Part shown: piece by piece, positions 27,100 through 36,310 of the stretch
Position numbering within the stretch: position 1 is the first letter of the stretch
Layout of the letters: each line of letters starts with the position of its first letter
From: Streptomyces caelestis
GTDB lineage: Bacteria; Actinomycetota; Actinomycetes; Streptomycetales; Streptomycetaceae
DNA length: 64,000 bases
NCBI RefSeq assembly: GCF_001279005.1
Contig: NZ_LGCN01000040.1
Coordinates: 1-64,000, forward strand
Reading direction: 5' to 3'
Program-made: the position numbers and the translations under genes
The notes under the pieces: generated by a model
The model's input: only the letters and a program-made list of their open reading frames with translations
Told to the model about the DNA's origin: nothing
The model's database searches: none

Positions 27100-27119
27100 C
27101 CGCGGAGGCGGCTCCGCGG
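27100..27119. terminator. Terminator between convergent genes
   Basis: CCGCGGAG and CTCCGCGG make a perfect 8-bp stem with a GCGG loop, 9 bases downstream of the Mut7-C gene stop on the minus strand. The convergent thioredoxin-domain transcript would also meet it. Confidence 0.6.
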
Positions 27120-27128
27120 GGCGTCCCC

Positions 27129-27860
27129 TCAGCGACGCTCCGAGTGGGCCGCGACCGCCTGCTCCACGATCGCGACCAGTTGCTCGTGGTGCGCGCCCTT
27201 CCAGTACGCGCGCCCGCACTCACCGCACTGCGCGAACACGTCGTACGTACGGTGCGTCCCGCCCTTCAACTGGTCGGCGACCTCGTCCTTGGTGGCCCGC
27301 CGCAGCAGCCCGTTGCAGGCGGTGCACCGGCTCCATGGACGCAGCTCGGGCCGGAACCGGTCGAGCACGTAGGCGAGCTGCTCCTCGGGCCGGGTGCTGT
27401 ACACGAACGCCCCCGCCCACAGCTCCCGCCGCCGCAGCAGCCCCCGGTCCCGGCTGAGCATCACCCGCTGCTCCGCCGCCGACCGCGCGGCCAGCGCCGG
27501 ATCGCCGATGTCCGTCGACTCGTACGCCGTGTCCACGCCCAGCAGACGGAGCCGGCGCGCCAGCGTGCCGAGGTGCACGTCGAGCAGGAAGCGCAGGGGA
27601 GCGCCCGGCACCCGCTGGGGGTGCTCGACGGCGCGTACGGCCACCGACTCGCCCGCGGCCGGCACATGGCCGGCGGGCACCTCGCGGCCGTCCACGAGCA
27701 GCGCGCCGACCTCGGTCAGCGGGACTCCGAGGGACTCGACGACGTGGCCGAGGCTGGAGACGCCGTCGGTGGCGGCCTTCGTGGCGCCGGTGGGACGCGC
27801 CCGGGGGACGAAGAGCAGCAGCTCGGGGTCGAACGCGACGTGGATCTCGGGACCGTTCAC
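27129..27860 (-). CDS. Mut7-C domain protein with N-terminal ubiquitin-like fold
   Basis: A 243-residue protein. The N-terminal 85 residues look like a ubiquitin/ThiS-type beta-grasp (VALLVDGREVPAGHVPAAGE-like strands). The rest (about 90-243) is the Mut7-C module: a PIN-like nuclease fold with acidic residues (LDVHLGTLARRLRLLGVDTA, LSRDRGLLRRRE) followed by a zinc ribbon with two CxxC pairs (SRCTACNGLL and QCGECGRAYW). A role as an RNase is proposed for the family. The GTG start at 27860 follows no strong ribosome site, so a start further in is possible. Confidence 0.85.
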   Translation of the reverse strand: MNGPEIHVAFDPELLLFVPRARPTGATKAATDGVSSLGHVVESLGVPLTEVGALLVDGREVPAGHVPAAGESVAVRAVEHPQRVPGAPLRFLLDVHLGTLARRLRLLGVDTAYESTDIGDPALAARSAAEQRVMLSRDRGLLRRRELWAGAFVYSTRPEEQLAYVLDRFRPELRPWSRCTACNGLLRRATKDEVADQLKGGTHRTYDVFAQCGECGRAYWKGAHHEQLVAIVEQAVAAHSERR

Positions 27861-27873
27861 CCGGCCAAGGATG

Positions 27874-28479
27874 TCATGTCAGGTGTCCGCCGCCCCGGGA
27901 TTTCACGGGGAGCGGGCCGTGCCCGGCCCCGTACGCCGAGGCCTTCGGCAGGCCGTTCAGTAGGCCGTTCAGCAGGGACGACGTCGCGGCCCGCGCCTCC
28001 GGGCAGTCCGGGTCGAGCCCGGTGCGCGCGGCGATCGCGTCGGCGGGCAGCCGTCCGGTGGCCGACAGGCTCTCCCGCGCCCGGGAGCGCACCGCCGGCG
28101 GCCGGGCCCGCAGTGGTGTCGCCTCGGGCCGTTCGGCCGTCGCGCGCCGCACGGTCCCGCGCACCACGTGCCGGACGGAGGCGGGCCGGGGCTCCTCGGA
28201 GGGCCGCGCGGCGAGCGCCGCGACCATCGGCCGGTCGTACTCGTCCGGGAGGACGGTGTCCTCCTTAGCCGGGGGGCGGCGGACGACGGTCGCCGGCGGC
28301 ACCCCGGCGCGCTCGGCGATCCGCTCGGCCGTCGTGGCGTCGCGGCGTCGTGGCCCCGTTCCCCGGTCAGCGCGAAGGCCGCACCACGGATCTCCTCACG
28401 GGTCCTGCGTCTTCTTCCGCTCGCGCAGCCCCGGGCGGGGCGGGTCGGCGGGGGTGAGGGGAGGGGGTGCGGCCTTCAT
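27874..28479 (-). pseudogene. Decayed TetR family regulator (two frameshifts)
   Basis: Read leftwards from an ATG at 28479, the DNA first encodes a Pro-rich leader then GLRERKKT, the usual opening of a TetR protein, and meets a stop within about 70 bases. A single-base frame change near 28400-28410 restores REEIRGAAFALTGERGHDAAT. A second change near 28333-28338 restores TAERIAERAGVPPATVVRR, the recognition helix, which continues as KEDTVLPDEYD. The middle part (about 27960-28300) is open, but the C-terminus is cut short after a duplicated LLNGLLNGL (direct repeat in the DNA). Both frameshifts lie in conserved parts, so the gene is inactive unless the sequence has errors. Confidence 0.7.
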
Positions 28480-28516
28480 GACGGCCCTGGCCGGCCACGG
28501 CGACCGGCGCCGGTCG

Positions 28517-29230
28517 CTACCCGTGCCGGTACGCCACCAGGGAGATCCCCACGTAGTGGGCGATGAAGGCGGCCAGGGTGAAGGAGTGGAAGACCTCGTG
28601 GAAGCCGAACCAGCGCGGTGAGGGGTTGGGCTTCTTGAGGCCGTAGATCACCCCGCCCACGCTGTAGAGCAGCCCGCCGACGACCACCAGGACGAGTACG
28701 GCGAGGCCGCCCGTGCGCAGGAAGTCCGGCAGGAAGAAGACGGCCGCCCAGCCCATCGCGATGTAGCAGGGCGTGTAGAGCCAGCGGGGGGCGCCGACCC
28801 AGAACACCCGGAAGACGATCCCGGCCGCCGCGGCGGCCCAGATGCCCCACAGCAGCCACTGTCCCTTGGAGTCCGGCAGCAGCAGGATGGTCAGCGGGGT
28901 GTAGGTGCCCGCGATGATCAGGAAGATGTTGGCGTGGTCGAGGCGGCGCAGCACCCCGTCCATGCGGGGGCTCCAGTCGCCCCGGTGGTAGAGCGCGCTC
29001 ACGCCGAACAGCAGGCAGGCGGTCAGGGCGTAGACCCCGCAGGCCAGGCGGCCCCGGGTCGAGTCGGCGAAGGCGGTCAGCACCAGTCCGGCGACCAGGG
29101 CGGCGGGGAACATGCCCAGGTGCAGCCAGCCGCGGAGCTTGGGCTTGACCGGATGCGGGAGGGAGGTCGCCACCGGACCGCGGCCGTCGGCCGGCGGGTC
29201 CGTGGGCGCGTCGGGGGCGAACGCAGTCAT
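28517..29230 (-). CDS. Hemolysin III family membrane protein
   Basis: A 237-residue protein with seven predicted helices, of the Hly-III/progestin-receptor-like (CREST) superfamily. The conserved residues for a membrane metal site are present: SALYHRGDWSP in helix 2-3, LDHANIFLIIAGTYTP, and the C-terminal FHEVFHSFTLAAFIAHYV. The family name comes from Bacillus cereus hemolysin III, but most members are probably membrane hydrolases or receptors rather than toxins. The start at 29230 has GCGGGAC close by; ATG 29239 is an alternative. The gene is divergent from pckG. Confidence 0.9.
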   Translation of the reverse strand: MTAFAPDAPTDPPADGRGPVATSLPHPVKPKLRGWLHLGMFPAALVAGLVLTAFADSTRGRLACGVYALTACLLFGVSALYHRGDWSPRMDGVLRRLDHANIFLIIAGTYTPLTILLLPDSKGQWLLWGIWAAAAAGIVFRVFWVGAPRWLYTPCYIAMGWAAVFFLPDFLRTGGLAVLVLVVVGGLLYSVGGVIYGLKKPNPSPRWFGFHEVFHSFTLAAFIAHYVGISLVAYRHG

Positions 29231-29556
29231 GTCCCGCATGGTACCTACGGGGCCGTAAGTCATGCCTCGCGGTGACCGATTGGGTCCGTCGGGCGGCCAT
29301 CCTCTCATGCCGCTTCGCCGAGTCGTCACGCAAAGAAATCGTCAGGTGCACCCAACGTGCGCGTAAAGGCCCACGAAAAACCGTGGCCATCGTCACGTTG
29401 CTCACTTGTGCGGCCCTCTGGACAGATGGGCGCGCTCGTCGGATGATCAAATGAGTGCGGTCGACACCGGATGAGCGCGCAGCGCACCACCGTGCAGCAT
29501 CCGGGTCGCAGCCCCCATGGGGCCTCCCAACAAAAAACCCTCATTTAGGAGCAATC
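29231..29556 (+). other. Long non-coding leader between hemolysin III and pckG
   Basis: 326 bases with clearly lower GC than the genes on each side and no plausible reading frame. It holds several A-rich runs (CACGAAAAACCG, CAACAAAAAACC), a short palindrome CCCCATGGGG at 29513-29522, and the ribosome site GGAG 7 bases before the pckG GTG. The length and composition suggest promoter(s) and a 5' untranslated region controlling gluconeogenesis; I could not fix a -35/-10 pair with confidence. Confidence 0.5.
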
Positions 29557-31377
29557 GTGGCGCGCGACATCGCGGAACCCGGCGTCCCCACCACCCACCA
29601 GGGACTGATCTCCTGGGTCGACGAGATCGCAGACCTGACGCAGCCGGACCGGGTGGTCTGGTGCGACGGCTCGGAGGCCGAGTACGAACGCCTGTGCGAG
29701 GAACTCGTCGCCAAGGGCACCTTCCGCAAGCTCGACCCGATCAAGCGCCCCCACTCCTACTACGCGGCCTCCGACCCCACCGACGTCGCCCGCGTCGAGG
29801 ACCGGACCTTCATCTGCTCCGAGAAGGAGGAGGACGCCGGCCCGACCAACCACTGGAAGGCCCCCGCCGAGATGCGGGAGACCTTCCGGGGCGAGCAGGG
29901 CGTCTTCCGCGGCTCGATGAAGGGCCGCACCATGTACGTCGTGCCCTTCTGCATGGGCCCCCTCGGCTCGCCGCTGTCCGCCATCGGCGTCGAGATCACC
30001 GACTCCGCGTACGTCGCCGTCTCCATGCGCACCATGACCCGGATGGGCCGGCCGGTCCTGGACGAGCTCGGCTCCGACGGCTTCTTCGTCAAGGCCGTGC
30101 ACTCGGTGGGCGCCCCGCTGGAACCCGGCCAGGAGGACGTCCCCTGGCCCTGCAACCGGACCAAGTACATCTCGCACTTCCCCGAGGACCGCGAGATCTG
30201 GTCCTACGGCTCCGGCTACGGCGGCAACGCCCTGCTCGGCAAGAAGTGCTACGCCCTGCGCATCGCCTCCGTCATGGCCCGCGACGAGGGCTGGCTCGCC
30301 GAGCACATGCTCATCCTCAAGCTCACCCCGCCCACCGGTGAGTCGAAGTACGTCGCCGCCGCCTTCCCGTCGGCCTGCGGCAAGACCAACCTCGCCATGC
30401 TCGAGCCCACGATCTCCGGCTGGACGGTCGAGACGATCGGCGACGACATCGCCTGGATGCGCTTCGGCGAGGACGGCCGCCTGTACGCCATCAACCCCGA
30501 GGCCGGCTTCTTCGGCGTCGCCCCCGGCACCGGCGAGCACACCAACGCCAACGCCATGAAGACCCTCTGGGGCAACTCCGTCTTCACCAACGTCGCCCTC
30601 ACCGACGACGGCGACGTGTGGTGGGAGGGCATGACCGAGGAGACCCCGGCCCACCTCACCGACTGGAAGGGCAACGACTGGACCCCCGAGTCCGGCACGC
30701 CCGCCGCCCACCCCAACGCCCGCTTCACCACGCCCGCCGCGCAGTGCCCGATCATCGCGCCCGAGTGGGAGGACCCCAAGGGCGTGCCGATCTCCGCGAT
30801 CCTCTTCGGCGGACGCCGCGCCAGCGCCGTACCGCTGGTGACCGAGTCCTTCGACTGGAACCACGGCGTCTTCCTGGGCGCCAACGTGGCCTCCGAGAAG
30901 ACCGCCGCCGCCGAGGGCAAGGTCGGCGAACTGCGCCGCGACCCGTTCGCCATGCTGCCGTTCTGCGGCTACAACATGGGCGACTACATGGCGCACTGGA
31001 TCGACGTGGCCAAGGACAAGGACCAGTCCAAGCTGCCGAGGATCTACTACGTCAACTGGTTCCGCAAGGACGACGCCGGCAGGTTCGTCTGGCCCGGCTT
31101 CGGCGAGAACTCCCGCGTCCTGAAGTGGATCGTGGAGCGCCTGGAGGGCACGGCGGAGGGCGTCGAGACCCCCATCGGTGTGCTCCCGGCCAAGGCCGCG
31201 CTGGACACCGAAGGACTGGACCTCTCCGACGCCGACCTGGACTTCCTGCTCACCGTCGACAAGGACGTGTGGCGCGAGGAGGCCGCCCTGGTCCCCGACC
31301 ACCTCGACACCTTCGGCGACCACACGCCCAAGGAGCTGTGGGACCAGTACCACGCGCTGGTGGAGCGCCTGGGCTGA
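29557..31377 (+). CDS. pckG: Phosphoenolpyruvate carboxykinase (GTP)
   Basis: Converts oxaloacetate and GTP to PEP, the entry step of gluconeogenesis. The 606-residue length matches GTP-type enzymes. The nucleotide-binding P-loop is [12 protein letters not shown] with hyper-reactive Cys274 in ACGKTN. Other GTP-PEPCK blocks are [33 protein letters not shown] and [10 protein letters not shown]. The start is the GTG at 29557 after TAGGAGCAATC; an upstream extension is not plausible. The gene is monocistronic with two hairpins downstream. ATP-type enzyme is excluded by motif and length. Confidence 0.97.
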   Translation: MARDIAEPGVPTTHQGLISWVDEIADLTQPDRVVWCDGSEAEYERLCEELVAKGTFRKLDPIKRPHSYYAASDPTDVARVEDRTFICSEKEEDAGPTNHWKAPAEMRETFRGEQGVFRGSMKGRTMYVVPFCMGPLGSPLSAIGVEITDSAYVAVSMRTMTRMGRPVLDELGSDGFFVKAVHSVGAPLEPGQEDVPWPCNRTKYISHFPEDREIWSYGSGYGGNALLGKKCYALRIASVMARDEGWLAEHMLILKLTPPTGESKYVAAAFPSACGKTNLAMLEPTISGWTVETIGDDIAWMRFGEDGRLYAINPEAGFFGVAPGTGEHTNANAMKTLWGNSVFTNVALTDDGDVWWEGMTEETPAHLTDWKGNDWTPESGTPAAHPNARFTTPAAQCPIIAPEWEDPKGVPISAILFGGRRASAVPLVTESFDWNHGVFLGANVASEKTAAAEGKVGELRRDPFAMLPFCGYNMGDYMAHWIDVAKDKDQSKLPRIYYVNWFRKDDAGRFVWPGFGENSRVLKWIVERLEGTAEGVETPIGVLPAKAALDTEGLDLSDADLDFLLTVDKDVWREEAALVPDHLDTFGDHTPKELWDQYHALVERLG

Positions 31378-31465
31378 CGCCCGCACGGACCCCGCGGCCG
31401 GTCGGTATGAGGATGCCCTGACCAGCGATCGTCACGCCACGACCGGCCGCGGAACACACCGGCGA

Positions 31466-31489
31466 GGCCCGCACAACGACGTGCGGGCC
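31466..31489 (+). terminator. First hairpin downstream of pckG
   Basis: GGCCCGCAC and GTGCGGGCC form a perfect 9-bp stem with an AACGAC loop, about 90 bases after the pckG stop. Confidence 0.65.
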
Positions 31490-31492
31490 CAT

Positions 31493-31546
31493 GGGCCCGT
31501 CGCCGTCCCTCCCGCCCGCCCCGGCGGAAGGGACGACGACGGGCCC
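31493..31546. terminator. Second, larger hairpin downstream of pckG
   Basis: A 17-base arm at 31493-31509 (GGGCCCGTCGCCGTCCC) pairs with 31530-31546 with one mismatch, and the 20-base loop contains a further CCG/CGG stem. It lies 3 bases after the first hairpin, so pckG transcription meets two strong structures in a row. Confidence 0.65.
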
Positions 31547-31872
31547 TCGCCCGTGCCGGGCCCACGGCGACCGGCCCTTTGGGCGCCGGGGCCGGCGTGG
31601 TCGACCTCCTGAACGGCGTCCAGGACCGTCCGCCGCTCCGGGACGGTCCGGCGGGCGACGAGCGCCTGGAAGCCGGCGATCAGCGGCGCCAGTTCCTCCC
31701 CGTCCGCCACCCGGGCCTGGTTCGTGGTGGCGATCCGGTCCAGCCCCTCGTCCTTCGGCCGGTCGCCGTGGCCGGGCACATCGACCGCCAGTCCCGCACA
31801 CCGGCGTGCCCGCGCCCTGGGCGGCCGGCCGGTGCACGTCCGCCGGAAGCTCCTCCACCACGTCCATGGCCG

Positions 31873-32727
31873 TCATGCAGGCGGGCGCGTTTCCGAGGTG
31901 AGTGCGGCCGCGACTGCCGGGGAGGTCAGCAGGGCACGCAGGCGGCCGGGTGGGAGGCCCGCCATGCGGCGCAGGGCGCGGGTCATGTGGGACTGGTCGG
32001 TGTAGCCGAGTTCCCGCGCCAGGCCCGCCAGATCGCGCTCGCCCTCGCCGAGGCGGTCCAGTGCCCGCGCGAGGCGCAGCCGGTCCCGGTGTGCGGACAG
32101 CGTGATGCCGGTGACGCCCGTGAAGGTCCGGCTCAGATGATGCGGTGACGCGCCCACGATCCGGCCCAGCGCCGCCAGCCCGATGGCCGGCTCGGCGGCC
32201 AGCGCGGCCCGCGCGTCGTCGGTGAGGCGCCGGCGGGCGGCGGCGGAGGCGGGACGGCCGGAGGCGGCGCGGGAGGGGGCGAGCCCTGCGAACACCTCGC
32301 CCGCCAGCCGGGCGGTGCACTCGCCCAGCGTGAAGGCGTCGGCGCCCCCGCGGGCCCGCGCCAGCAGCAGCCGGTGGGCGAGCGTCAGCTCCGGCGTCAC
32401 CATGACGACGCCCTCGGGAACGGTGGGATCCCCGCCCAGCAGCTCCGCGACCCGGGGCTCGGACAGAACGATCTCGGTGTACGAGTCCGGTCCCAGCGGA
32501 TGCGCGAACTGCTGTTCCGCACCAAGGCGTTCGACATACACGCTGGCCGCGTCCAGGACGTGCTCCACACCGTCGACCCGGCCGCGCAGCACCCCGTCCC
32601 GGAGCAGCACCAGGCCGAACACCGGGGCGGGCCGCACCGACGACCAGCCCCGCCCCGTGCTGCCGCAGCGCACGTCGGCGAGCAGGACGTCGTCGTCGCG
32701 CAGATACACCCGCCGGTCCCCGGCCAT
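31873..32727 (-). CDS. AraC family transcriptional regulator
   Basis: A 284-residue regulator. The N-terminal cupin-like sensor domain (about 1-150) contains VYLRDDDVLLADVRCGSTGR. The C-terminal AraC DNA-binding domain has two helix-turn-helix motifs (LAALGRIVGASPHHLSRTFT and LAGLARELGYTDQSHMTRAL, about 200-265). It is divergent from the Tat-exported hydrolase gene, with 133 bases between. TACGAT lies 6 bases before the ATG, which suggests a leaderless mRNA. A role in regulating the adjacent hydrolase is likely by position only. Confidence 0.9.
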   Translation of the reverse strand: MAGDRRVYLRDDDVLLADVRCGSTGRGWSSVRPAPVFGLVLLRDGVLRGRVDGVEHVLDAASVYVERLGAEQQFAHPLGPDSYTEIVLSEPRVAELLGGDPTVPEGVVMVTPELTLAHRLLLARARGGADAFTLGECTARLAGEVFAGLAPSRAASGRPASAAARRRLTDDARAALAAEPAIGLAALGRIVGASPHHLSRTFTGVTGITLSAHRDRLRLARALDRLGEGERDLAGLARELGYTDQSHMTRALRRMAGLPPGRLRALLTSPAVAAALTSETRPPA

Positions 32728-32860
32728 GAGGGCATCGTAGGGTCCGCGCCCCTTGCCCGGGCCCCCGCGAACCGGACACGGACGTACAAGCACCGGTGTA
32801 CCGGCTCCTCCCAGGATGGTTGTCGTCCACCGCGAAACCACACCACTCCAGGGGGAGAGC

Positions 32861-33817
32861 ATGACCGACCACCTCGTCCCGTCCGGCGCACCGACCCGCC
32901 GTGGAGTCCTGCGCGGCGCGGCGGCCGTGGGCGCCGGCGCGCTCGCGGCATGGGCGGGCGGCCCCCCGGCGGTGGCCGCGCCCCGCCGCCGTGCCGTCGT
33001 CCGCCGCCGCACCGGCCCCTACGACGTCATGGCCCTCCTGGACGCCCACGGCACCTTCCCCGGCACGCGGCAGGGGGTGTTCCCCGACGCGGGCGACGCG
33101 GACTGGGCACGGGCCGAGCGGCTGGACCCGGCGGCTTTCGGGCCGGACGACACCTGGGAGCTGGACTTCCGCTGCTACGCCGTACGGCGGCCCGGTGGCC
33201 GCGTCACGCTCGTCGACACGGGGATCGGTCCGGCGGGCAGCCCCGCGTCGGGCTGGGCACCGGTGCCCGGCCACCTGCCGTCGGTCCTGCGACTCGCGGG
33301 TATCGAGCGGGACGACGTCGACACCGTGGTGCTGACCCACCTTCACGAGGACCACTTCGGCTGGACCGTCGACCCGGCCGGCGCCCCGATGTTCCCCGAC
33401 GCCCGCCATGTGGTGCAGCGTTCGGAGATCGCGGCCCTGGACGCCGACGACAGCGCCCCGTCCTACGTGGTCGAGCCCCTGCGCCGGGCCGGACTGCTGC
33501 ACCAGATCGACGGCCGGGTCACCGTGCAGGGCCGCCCGGGCGGTGCGTCACTGACCGCCGTACCGACACCCGGCCACACCCCGGGCCACCAGTCCGTGCT
33601 CGTCGACGGCGGCCGGGACGGCGTCGTGATCACGGGTGACGTGCTGGTCCACGCCGTCCAACTCGCCGCGCCGGACGTCGCCTACCGCTTGGAGAACGAC
33701 CGGGCCACGGCCCGCCGCACCCGCCGTGCCCTCCTCGCCGAGGCCCGCACCCACCACCACGTGCTGGCCACCGCACACCTGAACCAACCGTTCGTCCGCC
33801 CGGTCCTGGGCGGCTGA
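32861..33817 (+). CDS. Tat-exported metallo-beta-lactamase-fold hydrolase
   Basis: A 318-residue enzyme of the MBL superfamily. The N-terminus carries a twin-arginine signal (TRRGVLRGAAAVGAGALAAW), so the protein should be folded and metal-loaded in the cytoplasm and then exported. The zinc motif HxHxDH is complete in THLHEDHFGW, with the further His in TPGHTPGHQS and Asp in ITGDVLVHAVQ. Closest family types are lactonases and alkyl-sulfatase-like hydrolases. GGGGGAGAGC precedes the ATG. Divergent from the AraC gene. Confidence 0.9.
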   Translation: MTDHLVPSGAPTRRGVLRGAAAVGAGALAAWAGGPPAVAAPRRRAVVRRRTGPYDVMALLDAHGTFPGTRQGVFPDAGDADWARAERLDPAAFGPDDTWELDFRCYAVRRPGGRVTLVDTGIGPAGSPASGWAPVPGHLPSVLRLAGIERDDVDTVVLTHLHEDHFGWTVDPAGAPMFPDARHVVQRSEIAALDADDSAPSYVVEPLRRAGLLHQIDGRVTVQGRPGGASLTAVPTPGHTPGHQSVLVDGGRDGVVITGDVLVHAVQLAAPDVAYRLENDRATARRTRRALLAEARTHHHVLATAHLNQPFVRPVLGG

Positions 33818-33840
33818 CTCCCCGCATCACGGCACGAGGG

Positions 33841-33874
33841 ACGGCTGCCGCGGGTCGCGGCCCGCGGCAGCCGT
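33841..33874 (+). terminator. Terminator after the MBL hydrolase gene
   Basis: ACGGCTGCCGCGGG pairs perfectly over 14 bp with 33861-33874, loop TCGCGG. It lies 23 bases after the stop. Confidence 0.8.
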
Positions 33875-34317
33875 ACGGCAGGGCCCTGCGGCGGACGCCA
33901 CGGACACCGTGCCTCCCCGGCCCGGGACGGCCCCTGCCCCGGAGCAGACGGCCGAGCAACCGGAGCACGCGGCCGCACCGGCACGTCGTCACCGCTCCCG
34001 GCGCTTCGCCCGCCCCCGCCGCCTGAGCCCCGATCCGATCCACCTCGCCATGACCGGGCCGGTGGTCCGCAGTCCCACCGGCGAGGCCATCGTCTCCGGG
34101 CACGGCCCCGTGCATCCGCGGCGACCACGGATCTCGGCGTCGGAACAACGGGTGGAAACTCTCAAGGCCCTTTTCCGGAGGGCTCCTTACGGACATCCGG
34201 GCGCGCGACGGCCGGTATTCGATCATCCGCCGGAAGGATGTGAGGACCGTCCGTCTCCCTCGACGATGATCTCAACGGCTCGAACACCGCACTCGAACGC
34301 AAGGGAAGGACAAGCAG
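33875..34317. other. Non-coding stretch upstream of the serine hydrolase gene
   Basis: 443 bases. Open frames exist but their products are Pro/Arg-rich with no domain and no ribosome site. The last 150 bases are somewhat less GC-rich, as expected for a promoter, and end with GGGAAGGACAAG before the TTG start. No clear promoter boxes, repeat or RNA structure was found. Confidence 0.5.
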
Positions 34318-35610
34318 TTGCGCATCGCCCGGCTCCTCGGAACCGTCCTGAGCACCACGTTACTGGCGACCGCCGCCGTACTCACCGGACCGGCTTCCGC
34401 CGGACCGCGGGACTCCACCTCCCTGGACGGAGGCGCACTGCGGGACGCGCTGGACGCCGTCCACGAGGCGGGCATGTACGGCGTCTTCTCGTCCGTCCGG
34501 GACGGTGGCGAGCGGTGGACCGGGGCGGCCGGCGTCGCCGACGTGGACACCGGCCGCCCGGTCACGCCGGGCATGCGGCAGCGGGTGGGCAGCATCAGCA
34601 AGACCTTCACCGCCGTGGGCCTGCTCCAGCAGGCGGAGCGCGGCCGGATCCGGCTCGACGCGCCCGTCTCCGCCTACCTGCCGGACCTGATACCCGGGGA
34701 GCGCGGACGGCGGATCACCGTACGGATGCTCCTCAACCACACCAGCGGGATCGGCGACTACGTCGCGGGCGCCTTCCCCTCCCTCACCCGGGGCTCGGCG
34801 GCCAGCCTCGACGAGGAGCGCTTCCGCTCCGTCCGCCCGCGGGAACTGGTCCGGCTGGGCCTCGCGACCCCCGCGACCGGACGCCCCGGCTCGGCGCCGG
34901 GCACGTACTCCAACACCAACTACGTCGTCGCCGGGCTCCTTCTGGAGAAGGTCACCGGCCAGAAGGCCTCCGCGTACCTCACCCGCAACGTCATCGACCG
35001 GGCCGGACTGCGTCACACGTACCTGCCGCGCACCCCGTACCTCAAGGGCCCGCACCCGCGGATGTACGAGTCGTTCCACGGTCTGATCGACCCGCCCCGC
35101 GACTACAGCGTCTACGACATGTCGTGGGCGTACACGGCGGGCTCGGTCGTCTCCACCACCGACGACCTCAACCGCTTCTACCGCGCCCTGCTCGGCGGGA
35201 AGCTCGTCGGCGCGGCGTCCCTCGACGAGATGACGCGCACGGTCCCCGTCTCCGGCATGGACTACGGCCTCGGCATCTACGCCCTGGACCTGCCCTGCGG
35301 CCGCTTCTGGGGCCACGACGGCGCGGTGTTCGGGGCCGGCACGATCGCGCTGTCCAGCCGGGACGGCAAGCGGCAGATGGCCGTCGCGCAGAACCTGATG
35401 AAGTACCAGGAACTCGACGAGGACGGCGTACCGCGGGTGCACCCGATCGACAACGCCTTCGGCGCGTACGTCGTCCGCGCGCTCTGCCCGGAGGCCGCCG
35501 GGACCGGGGCCGCGGGCCCGGAGGCCCGCGGGGAGCGGATCACGCGGCTGCCCCGGATCGACGACTCCCCGTTGACCGGCGCCACCCCGGCCGGTCGGCC
35601 GTCCGTCTAG
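34318..35610 (+). CDS. Secreted serine hydrolase, class C beta-lactamase/DD-peptidase fold, with TTA codon
   Basis: A 430-residue exported enzyme of the penicillin-recognising family. A Sec signal covers residues 1-27. The SxxK motif is Ser92-Ile-Ser-Lys95, YxN is Tyr197-Ser-Asn199 (YSNTNY), and the third motif is His-Asp-Gly in WGHDGAVFG. This set suits D-alanyl-D-alanine carboxypeptidases and esterases such as EstB as well as class C enzymes; a true beta-lactamase role is not shown. Codon 15 (34360-34362) is TTA, read by the rare BldA tRNA in Streptomyces, so translation may be limited to late growth. The start is a TTG with GGAAGGA upstream. No neighbour suggests the substrate. Confidence 0.9.
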   Translation: MRIARLLGTVLSTTLLATAAVLTGPASAGPRDSTSLDGGALRDALDAVHEAGMYGVFSSVRDGGERWTGAAGVADVDTGRPVTPGMRQRVGSISKTFTAVGLLQQAERGRIRLDAPVSAYLPDLIPGERGRRITVRMLLNHTSGIGDYVAGAFPSLTRGSAASLDEERFRSVRPRELVRLGLATPATGRPGSAPGTYSNTNYVVAGLLLEKVTGQKASAYLTRNVIDRAGLRHTYLPRTPYLKGPHPRMYESFHGLIDPPRDYSVYDMSWAYTAGSVVSTTDDLNRFYRALLGGKLVGAASLDEMTRTVPVSGMDYGLGIYALDLPCGRFWGHDGAVFGAGTIALSSRDGKRQMAVAQNLMKYQELDEDGVPRVHPIDNAFGAYVVRALCPEAAGTGAAGPEARGERITRLPRIDDSPLTGATPAGRPSV

Positions 35611-35792
35611 CCGTCCAGTCCTGCTCACGAGCCGGCCGTTGCCGCGCGCACCGGCCGGCGCGTCACGGCGGTGATGTGCCTCTCGCCGGGCCGCTCGGCC
35701 GGGTGACGGCGGGAAGAGGTGTGGCGCCCGGTCCGCGCGTCGCTGCGGGTGCACGCGGACCGGGGCCGTTCGGGGGAGCCCTCGCGGGGGGC

Positions 35793-36218
35793 TCAGCGGG
35801 AGGACGCGAGGGGGCGCGGCTCCAGGGCCGCCGTGTGCGCGTCCATCCGCTCGGCGGCGAGGATCGCCACCGCCGTGTCGGCGCGGGAGGCGGCGACGAC
35901 CAGGGCGCGGCCGGCGAGCGTGTGCGCCCGCCGGTGCAGGGCCGCCGCGTTCGGCTCGCGGTCCCTCGTGGTCGCCGACGCGCGGGCCGGCGTACGTCCT
36001 CCCCGCAGGCGGGCGATCTCCCCGGCGAGCCGCTCGGCCGCGGTGTCCAGATCGGCCGAGGGCGCCGCCACGCGCAGCTCGTCGGTGACGGCGAGCAGCG
36101 CGGCGAGGTGGCCCGCGAGCTGGATGTCCAGCTCTTCCTCACGGGAGCGGTGGGGGAAGTCGTGGGGGGCGCCGGCCATCGTGCTGTGGACCGACTTGGC
36201 ACGGATCGGCTCGTACAT
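35793..36218 (-). CDS. Conserved hypothetical protein (SCO4983-like)
   Basis: A 141-residue, mainly helical, cytosolic protein. Its conserved-looking core is SREEELDIQLAGHLAALLAV and a second half rich in Ala, Arg and His. From memory this matches the Streptomyces SCO4983 family; no activity is known. The ATG at 36218 is chosen because AGGAGG lies 6 bases upstream; a Met 21 bases earlier is rejected. There is no signal peptide or membrane segment. Upstream, the bases near 36240-36300 are AT-richer and may hold its promoter. Confidence 0.75.
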   Translation of the reverse strand: MYEPIRAKSVHSTMAGAPHDFPHRSREEELDIQLAGHLAALLAVTDELRVAAPSADLDTAAERLAGEIARLRGGRTPARASATTRDREPNAAALHRRAHTLAGRALVVAASRADTAVAILAAERMDAHTAALEPRPLASSR

Positions 36219-36310
36219 GGATGGCCTCCTGTGATGCAACAGGAAACCATCCTAGCTTAGATCCAGTCTAAAGTTGAGTCGTTCGTAAGAAGGCCGTCCG
36301 CGAGAAGGCC

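Larger units (their letters stand above)
31432..31888 (-). other. Possible decayed gene between pckG and the AraC regulator
   Basis: Read leftwards, one frame from about 31780 encodes VPGHGDRPKDEGLDRIATTN followed by QARVADGEELAPLIAGFQAL, which has natural composition. Upstream of it an ATG at 31877 opens a different frame (MTAMDVVEELPADVHRPAAQ). The two appear to belong together but are out of frame. The last part overlaps the hairpins downstream of pckG. No family was recognised. It looks like the remnant of a small gene rather than an intact one. Confidence 0.3.

Noticed and set aside
28517..29230. Reading the hemolysin III family protein as a toxin
   Set aside because: The family name is historical. 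The protein is a seven-helix membrane protein of the CREST group with conserved metal-site residues, and nothing indicates toxin activity.
33909..36260. A long plus-strand frame running through the serine hydrolase gene
   Set aside because: It is out of phase with the SxxK/YSN-containing frame and gives an Arg/Pro-rich product.
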